Source: Polyangiaceae bacterium
Lineage (GTDB): Bacteria; Myxococcota_A; Polyangia; Polyangiales; Polyangiaceae
Assembly: GCA_041389725.1 (NCBI GenBank)
Contig: JAWKRG010000004.1
Location: forward strand, 620,001-684,000
DNA length: 64,000 bases
Direction of reading: 5' to 3'
In this document: positions 58,638-64,000 of the stretch, in pieces
How positions within the stretch are numbered: position 1 is the first letter of the stretch
How the letters are laid out: each line of letters begins with the position of its first letter
Position numbers and translations under genes: made by a program
Notes under the pieces: model-generated
Told to the model about the DNA's origin: nothing
The model's database searches: none
Seen by the model: the letters and a program-made list of their open reading frames with translations, nothing else

Positions 58638-61004
58638 ATGAAGCTCGAAGACCTTGGAAGTGCGCTGGGACGCGCCGTCGTCAAGCATCGGTTCTTGACG
58701 ATCGTCCTGAGTTTGCTGTCGTGCCTGGCGCTGAGTTGGGGCGCGACTCGCGCACAATTCTCCACGGACTATCGCATCTTCTTCTCCTCCCGGGACCCGG
58801 AGCTACAGGCCTTCGAGCGGCTGGAGAAGGTCTTCACCAAGACCGACAACATCGTGCTCGTGGTGCAGGCCAAAGAGGGCGACGTCTTCGAGCAGGAGGC
58901 CCTGACTGCGATCCGGGAGTTGACGACCGACGCGTGGAAGCTGCCCTATGCCAGCCGCGTCGATTCCCTGACCAACTTCTCCCACGTCACGAATGACGAC
59001 GGGGAGCTGGTCGTGGAAGAGCTGCCGCCGGGCCCGCTCTCGCAGCAACAACGCACCAGCGCCAAAACGCGCGCTCTCGGTGAACCTCTCTTGGTCGGCG
59101 CTCTGCTCAGTCAGGACGCCAAGACCGCGGGTGTGAATGTGACCCTGCGGTTGCCCCGGCAGAGCTCGAAGGAAGTGACGGAGGCCGCGAAGGCCACGCG
59201 CAGCTTGGTCGAACGCGCTCGACAAGAGCACCCCGGCTTGGAGATCCGCGCTTCGGGTATGGCGCTGATGAACGACGCCTTCATGGAGGCATCGATCGAG
59301 GACATGTCGTTCATCGTGCCGCTGATGTGCGTGGTGATGATGCTGGTGATGGCACTGCTTTTGCGCAGTGCCCTCGGCACTTTCGCCGTGACTGTCGTGG
59401 TGGTGATGGCGTCTGCGCCGGCCCTCGGCCTGGCGGGTTGGCTGGGCTACCCGCTCACGCCGCCCTCGGCGTCTGCGCCGACGATCGTGATGACCTTGGC
59501 AGTGGCCAACGGCGTCCACCTGATCATCTCGATGGGACACGCCCTTGCCGCTGGAAAGTCCAAGGCGGAAGCAATTGTCGACGCCGTGCGAGTCAACTTT
59601 CGCCCAGTATTCTTCACGAGCTTGACGACGGCCATTGGCTTTCTGTGTCTGAACTTCGCCGAATCTCCGCCCTACGGCCACCTCGCCAACATGACGGCCA
59701 CGGGCATCACGGCGGCCTTCGTCTACTCGTTCACACTGCTGCCCGCGATGCTCTTGCTGCTCCCGCTGCGGGTGCCGACGGCAAGCGCGCGTACCGGTCG
59801 CGCCTTCGAGCGCCTGGCAGCGTTCATGCAGCGCCGCTTCCGCCTGGTTCTCGCCGGCGCTGCCGCGCTCACGTTGCTGTTCGGAGCTTCAGCGCTCACC
59901 CTCGAAAGCAACGATCAGTTCGTCGACTACTTCGACGACTCGATCGCCTTTCGTCCCGACACCGAGTTCATGATGAAGCACCTGTCGGGGGTCTACACTC
60001 TCGACTACCAGTTGGGCAGCCAGGGCGAGAGTGGCATCACGGATCCCGACTACCTCACGCACTTGGAGGCCTTCGCGACGTTCCTTCGCAGCCAGCCCGA
60101 GGTGAGGCATGTCTACAGCTTCTCCGACGTGATGAAGCGCCTGAACCAGCGCTTACACGATGACGCTCCGGGATCTTATCGCGTGCCCACGGACAAGGAA
60201 GCCGCCGGTCAGTATCTACTGCTCTACGAGATGTCGCTGCCCCAGGGTTTGGATCTAACGGATCGCGTGGACATCGCCAAGTCCAGCACGCGACTTACGG
60301 TGATCGTCGACAACCTGTCGACCAAGGAGCTTTCGACGTTCAAGGAGCGCTCGGAGCAGTGGCTGCGCAGCCACGCGCCCGCAGCGATGTGGACGCAGGC
60401 CACGAGCCCCGTGGTGATCTTCTCCCACCTGAGTCGCGAGAACACCCGCAGCATGATGTTCGGCACCTTCGTGTCGCTGCTGCTGATTTCCGCGTGCCTC
60501 GTCTTCGCGCTGAGCAGCATGCGCTTGGGCGTGCTGAGCGTCGTCCCCAACATCGTGCCCATCGTGCTCGGCTACGGCGCCTGGGCCCTCGCCTTCGGCG
60601 AGATCAACATCGTCGCCTCCGTCGCCGGTACCATCTGTCTGGGCATCATCGTCGACGATACGATTCACTTCCTGAGCAAGTACCAGCTCGCGCGCGACGA
60701 ACACGGGCTCGATGTCCAACAGGCGGTGCGCCTCACCTATCGTTCGGTAGGTCCCGCCCTGGTGGTGACGTCGCTGATCTTGCTGTTTGGCTTCGGTGTG
60801 CTCACCCAGTCCAGCTTCGAGATGAACAGCAGCCTCGGCCTCTTCGCGATGTTCGTGATCGGCGCCGCCCTGGTTGCGGACCTCGCCCTGCTGCCGGCCC
60901 TGCTGTTGTGGCTGGATCGAGAACCCACCCCCGCGCTCGCCCGTGACGAGCTGCGGCTACCCGCTTTGCCCCGCGCACCGCTTCGCTCGGTGTCGGCTGG
61001 GTGA
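58638..61004 (+). CDS. RND-superfamily (MMPL-type) exporter
   Basis: The 788-residue membrane protein has 12 hydrophobic segments in the RND/MMPL arrangement: segment 1 (FLTIVLSLLSCLALSW), a large periplasmic loop with the porter domain, a central cluster (SFIVPLMCVVMMLVMALLL, GLAGWLGYPLTPPSASAPTI, FFTSLTTAIGFLCLNF with conserved TS/T), then the same again in the second half (GTICLGIIVDDTIHFLSKY with the charge-relay aspartates). It uses proton flow to move lipids or hydrophobic molecules outward. It is followed closely by a LolA-like protein and an outer-membrane protein on the same strand. Confidence 0.9.
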   Translation: MKLEDLGSALGRAVVKHRFLTIVLSLLSCLALSWGATRAQFSTDYRIFFSSRDPELQAFERLEKVFTKTDNIVLVVQAKEGDVFEQEALTAIRELTTDAWKLPYASRVDSLTNFSHVTNDDGELVVEELPPGPLSQQQRTSAKTRALGEPLLVGALLSQDAKTAGVNVTLRLPRQSSKEVTEAAKATRSLVERARQEHPGLEIRASGMALMNDAFMEASIEDMSFIVPLMCVVMMLVMALLLRSALGTFAVTVVVVMASAPALGLAGWLGYPLTPPSASAPTIVMTLAVANGVHLIISMGHALAAGKSKAEAIVDAVRVNFRPVFFTSLTTAIGFLCLNFAESPPYGHLANMTATGITAAFVYSFTLLPAMLLLLPLRVPTASARTGRAFERLAAFMQRRFRLVLAGAAALTLLFGASALTLESNDQFVDYFDDSIAFRPDTEFMMKHLSGVYTLDYQLGSQGESGITDPDYLTHLEAFATFLRSQPEVRHVYSFSDVMKRLNQRLHDDAPGSYRVPTDKEAAGQYLLLYEMSLPQGLDLTDRVDIAKSSTRLTVIVDNLSTKELSTFKERSEQWLRSHAPAAMWTQATSPVVIFSHLSRENTRSMMFGTFVSLLLISACLVFALSSMRLGVLSVVPNIVPIVLGYGAWALAFGEINIVASVAGTICLGIIVDDTIHFLSKYQLARDEHGLDVQQAVRLTYRSVGPALVVTSLILLFGFGVLTQSSFEMNSSLGLFAMFVIGAALVADLALLPALLLWLDREPTPALARDELRLPALPRAPLRSVSAG

Positions 61005-61032
61005 GCTTGCTTTGGATCCTCAGGAGGAACAG

Positions 61033-61833
61033 ATGAAACGCATTACATGGATTTCCAATCTACTCGTCGCCGCCGGTCTCTTGGTCGGAGGCGGCGCGCG
61101 CGCAGCAGGACCGTCTGCCGGCGAGATCGCGAAGAAGATTCGCGACCTGAACGCGGGCTATGGCGACCTGAGCGCGAAGGTGGAAATGAAGCTGGAGAAC
61201 GCTCAAGGGCAGGCCACCACGCGCAAGCTCCGCATTCGTAGTCTGGAGCAGCCCGACCCCAAGGTGGGCGACTATTCCATCGTGATCTTCGACAGCCCGC
61301 GCGATGTGCGTGGGACGGCCCTGTTGTCGCACGCTGGTGTTGGCAGCGCCGACCAGCAGTGGTTGTACCTTCCCGCGCTCAAGCGCGTGAAACGCATTTC
61401 TTCGAGTCGCAAGACGGGTGCGTTCTTGGGCAGTGAGTTCACCTACGAAGACATCACGGGCAACGAGGCGGCCAAGTACGAGTGGAAGCGCTTGGGCGAC
61501 GGCAAGTGCCCTGCCAGTGCCGGCAAGTGCTATCAACTCGAGACCCGTCCCAAGGATTCGGAGTCTGGCTACAGTCGTCGCGTGATCTGGGTGGAGCAGA
61601 AGTCGTACCGTATCGAGAAGATCGACTTCTTCGACAAAGCCAACAAGTTGCAGAAGACCCTGAACTACGAAGACTTCAAGCAGTACAAGGGCAAGTACTG
61701 GCGCGCCCACCGCTGGGTGATGAAGAACCACCAGAGCGGCAAGAAGACCGTGCTCACCTTCGACAAGTTCTCCTTCGGTAACGGCTTCAGCGCCGGCGAC
61801 TTCAGCAAGGCCGCGTTGGAGCGCATCAAGTAG
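61033..61833 (+). CDS. LolA-like outer-membrane lipoprotein-sorting / lipid carrier protein
   Basis: The 266-residue protein has a signal peptide cut at about residue 25 and then a single LolA-like half-barrel with YGDLSAKVEMKLEN, DYSIVIFDSPRDVRGTALLS, QWLYLPALKRVKRISSSRKT, SEFTYEDITGN and YSRRVIWVEQKSYRIEKIDFF. This family accompanies RND exporters of the MMPL type and is thought to carry their lipid substrate across the periplasm. CAGGAGG lies 6 bases before the ATG. It is the middle gene of the exporter/carrier/outer-membrane trio. Confidence 0.92.
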   Translation: MKRITWISNLLVAAGLLVGGGARAAGPSAGEIAKKIRDLNAGYGDLSAKVEMKLENAQGQATTRKLRIRSLEQPDPKVGDYSIVIFDSPRDVRGTALLSHAGVGSADQQWLYLPALKRVKRISSSRKTGAFLGSEFTYEDITGNEAAKYEWKRLGDGKCPASAGKCYQLETRPKDSESGYSRRVIWVEQKSYRIEKIDFFDKANKLQKTLNYEDFKQYKGKYWRAHRWVMKNHQSGKKTVLTFDKFSFGNGFSAGDFSKAALERIK

Positions 61834-61935
61834 ACACTCGCCGATCCGAACGCCGCTTCGCCGGGAAACGAGGCGGCAGCTCGGACAGCTCGCTGCAAGG
61901 CGAAGTCGAACCGGTCTCGTGGTGCACGTGTAGTC

Positions 61936-63174
61936 ATGCGCAGGGCTTCCCCCTTCGTGCTCGCGCGAGCAGCGCGCTACGCTCGCGGATTGGGCGGATG
62001 CGCAATGCTCGCCGCGCTGTCGTGCTCCGCGTGTGCCGGCACCACGCTACGCGAGGGCGGACACGTGTCCACGGACGCGCGGGCCTACTTTGGGCCCGCG
62101 CGCTTTGCCGACCAGAAATCGGGGAACGGACTCTCGCTCCGGATGGAGCCGGAGCTGAGTGTGCAGTCCGAGTCCGAGGAGCACACCGTCACGCTGCATC
62201 CCTTCATTCGCATGGATCCGGCGGATGAGCAGCGCACTCACTACGATCTGCGACAAGCCGACTACGTGTTCGCCACGGGCCCCCTGACGACTGGCGTCGG
62301 GGTCGGACTATTCAGCTGGGGAGTGCTGGAAGCGCACAAGCTAGTCGACATCATCAATCAGAGCGACTTGGTCGAAGACATTGGTGGTAGTGAGAAGCTG
62401 GGGCAGCCCTACGTCGGCAGTGGTCTCAGCGGCGAGAGTTGGTCGTTGCGCGCGCTGTATCTGCCCTACTCTCGTGATCGCACCTTTCCTGGTGACGAGG
62501 GGCGCCTGCGCTTTCCCCTCGTGGTCGACACGGACCAGCCGCAGTACGAATCGAGCCTCGCGCGCTTTCACCCGGGTTTCGCCGGACGCGGGTCGATCAG
62601 CGTGGGCGAACTCGACTTGGGGCTGTCGGCCTTCGCGGGTCTATCGCGAGAACCGCGCTTCTACGCGCAGCTCACCGAGCGTGCGGTCATTCCACGCTAC
62701 GAGCAACTGCGACACGTGGGCGTGGACGCCCAGTGGACGCACGAAGCGCTCAGTTTGAAGCTGGAAGCAACGGCGCGCACCTGGTCGACGACCTTTCGTC
62801 CTTCCGCCGGGATCGGCGGCGGACTCGAGTATTCGTTCTTCGACATCGGTCCCTTTGGCTACGACCTCACCCTCGTAGGCGAGTACTACTGGGACAACCG
62901 CCCCCTGGATGCCCCTGTCACCCTCTACGATCACGACGCCTTTGGCGGATTCCGGTTTGCGCTGAACGACGACTCGGACACCATGCTCTTGGCGGGCATG
63001 TTGGTGGACGTGGACACGGGGTTTTCGTCGCTGCAGGTCTCTGCGTCACGCCGCCTCGGAGAGCGTTGGCGGCTGTTTCTCGAGGGCCGCGGCTTCTTCG
63101 GGCCGGAGGGCATTCTGGAGAGTTCGCTGCTGTCCGACGACTACGCGCAGCTGCGCGTGGCCTACTACTTTTGA
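61936..63174 (+). CDS. Outer-membrane beta-barrel protein of the RND/LolA cluster
   Basis: The 412-residue protein has a signal with a possible lipobox (ALSCSACAGTT) and a body of amphipathic strands separated by short turns (TTGVGVGLFSWGVLEA, GFAGRGSISVGELDLGLSAF, DLTLVGEYYWDNR, MLLAGMLVDVDTGFSSLQVS), ending in a tyrosine-phenylalanine typical of barrel proteins (LRVAYYF). It probably forms the outer-membrane end of the pathway that begins with the RND exporter. It is 102 bp from the LolA-like gene; a weak CCGCTTCG/CGAGGCGG hairpin lies between them. Confidence 0.75.
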   Translation: MRRASPFVLARAARYARGLGGCAMLAALSCSACAGTTLREGGHVSTDARAYFGPARFADQKSGNGLSLRMEPELSVQSESEEHTVTLHPFIRMDPADEQRTHYDLRQADYVFATGPLTTGVGVGLFSWGVLEAHKLVDIINQSDLVEDIGGSEKLGQPYVGSGLSGESWSLRALYLPYSRDRTFPGDEGRLRFPLVVDTDQPQYESSLARFHPGFAGRGSISVGELDLGLSAFAGLSREPRFYAQLTERAVIPRYEQLRHVGVDAQWTHEALSLKLEATARTWSTTFRPSAGIGGGLEYSFFDIGPFGYDLTLVGEYYWDNRPLDAPVTLYDHDAFGGFRFALNDDSDTMLLAGMLVDVDTGFSSLQVSASRRLGERWRLFLEGRGFFGPEGILESSLLSDDYAQLRVAYYF

Positions 63175-63187
63175 AGCCATGGCCCCG

Positions 63188-64000
63188 TCATTCGGCGCGC
63201 GCCCGCGCCGCCTGAGCGGCTTTGCGCAGGGCGGCCAGCACCGTGTCCGTGCGCGGATGGGCGGCGAGGGGTCGTCGAAACATCATGTACACGGGAGCTC
63301 GCTCGGCGATGGGTGCTTCGAGCTGCACGAGCTGGGCGCGTCGACCGGCCCAATGGGGCAAGAACAGCAGGTACTTTCCCGTCTTGCTGGCTTGCACGGC
63401 ATCGTGGATGCACTCGACCCGCAGAGTGATCTTGCGCGGAACCCCGGGAGGCCAGAGATCCCGCGTTCGCGTCGTGGGACCGATGAACCCATGCTCGGCG
63501 AGCTGTTCGAGGCTGACGCTCCCGTGTTGCGCCAAGGGGTGTGCTTCGCTGCAGTACACGCCAAACTCGTTCTCGAGCAGCTGCTCTGCGACCAGATCTT
63601 CGTCGCTGGCGGGAGTGGACACGAGCGCGATGTCCAGTTGCCCCGCGCGCAGCTGCGGCGCGGCATTGGCGGCGCCCACGCTGGCTACGTGCAGCACCAG
63701 GTCCGGGTGCTCGGCGGCCAAGAGCTCAGCCGCGTCCAGGGCCAACCAGGAAAAGGCCTCGCGTGCCGCGATGTGCACGCCGCCGCGCAGCGACTCGGCG
63801 CGCACGTCGTCGATGCCTTCGTCGATCAGGCGCATTGCGCTTCGAACCGAGCGTAGGAAGGTGCGCCCGCGCTCGTTGAGCTCCAAGCGGCGCCCGACAC
63901 GGTCGAACATGGGTTCGCCCACTTCCTCTTCCAGCAGCGCGACGGCGCGCGAAAGCGCGGACGGGCTGATCCCCAGGTCCTTCGCCGCGGTGGGCAGATG
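63188..64000 (-). CDS. LysR-family regulator, 5' end outside the window
   Basis: Reading in from the window end, the frame gives HLPTAAKDLGISPSALSRAV and LLEEEVGEPMFDRVGR, the recognition helix of a LysR-type DNA-binding domain, followed by a periplasmic-binding-protein-like effector domain (LRGGVHIAAREAFSWLALDA, LRAGQLDIALVSTPASDEDL, HAVQ-type helix near the end). The start codon lies beyond 64000. It is convergent with the outer-membrane gene of the RND cluster, 14 bp apart, and its targets are probably on the other side. Confidence 0.9.
   Translation of the reverse strand, partial: HLPTAAKDLGISPSALSRAVALLEEEVGEPMFDRVGRRLELNERGRTFLRSVRSAMRLIDEGIDDVRAESLRGGVHIAAREAFSWLALDAAELLAAEHPDLVLHVASVGAANAAPQLRAGQLDIALVSTPASDEDLVAEQLLENEFGVYCSEAHPLAQHGSVSLEQLAEHGFIGPTTRTRDLWPPGVPRKITLRVECIHDAVQASKTGKYLLFLPHWAGRRAQLVQLEAPIAERAPVYMMFRRPLAAHPRTDTVLAALRKAAQAARARAE

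Noticed and set aside
61850..61900. Terminator between the LolA-like and barrel genes
   Set aside because: Only an eight-pair imperfect stem and no T-run; the genes probably share a transcript.

Overview
The window looks like a chromosome segment of a high-GC delta-proteobacterium of the phylum Myxococcota, probably Polyangia/Polyangiales-like. The evidence is the composition (near 68% GC outside the left end), a C-terminal MYXO-CTERM-type tripartite tail on the protein at 35862-39038, many lipoproteins with long Gly/Ser/Ala/Thr linkers, a TniA/TniB-type transposon of a kind common in myxobacteria, and numerous tightly overlapping operons. I see no rRNA, tRNA or CRISPR array.

Left end (1-11 kb) is an accessory island of visibly lower GC. 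It holds two adjacent genes with HEPN-type Rx4H motifs (89-2053), a three-gene transposon (3398-6241) whose transposase gene carries a local inversion of its 5' end, an orphan ORF and a Cys-rich protein running into each other (6530-7280), and a co-directional pair: a GmrSD-like DUF262/HNH protein (9148-10941) followed by a TIGR04141/DUF6119 protein (7409-8983). That pair, with its neighbours, is the best candidate here for an undescribed anti-phage or anti-plasmid module.

11-19 kb is core-like: a secreted trypsin-like protease, proB, and a minus-strand operon of a UDP-sugar pyrophosphorylase, a giant SppA-type protease with an extra N-terminal domain, and an ABC-ATPase-like protein that has lost its Walker A motif. 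19.3-21.7 kb is a gene-poor stretch dominated by an array of about 17 degenerate copies of a GGAGCGGAGGAAACTTGATC-like motif, followed by a DUF222-like HNH endonuclease. 24-32 kb holds secreted metallophosphoesterase, CBM9-like, GH5-like and rhodanese lipoproteins, a remnant nucleotidyltransferase pair, a hotdog thioesterase, S-formylglutathione hydrolase, a Bax-inhibitor-1 protein and a Uma2 nuclease.

32.5-51.4 kb holds an HflX/ABC-F ribosome-factor operon, the large MYXO-CTERM surface protein, a membrane-protein/phosphoesterase operon that includes an unannotated-size 55-aa membrane protein, a two-component system, an acyl-CoA ligase, a CBS-domain protein, a LuxR-type regulator and PPK2. 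51.4-64 kb is a lipid-related neighbourhood: two divergent GMC oxidoreductase operons, one with a Tat-type accessory subunit and one with tandem lipases of which the first has lost its nucleophile serine, then an RND exporter / LolA-like / outer-membrane protein operon, and a LysR regulator cut by the window edge.
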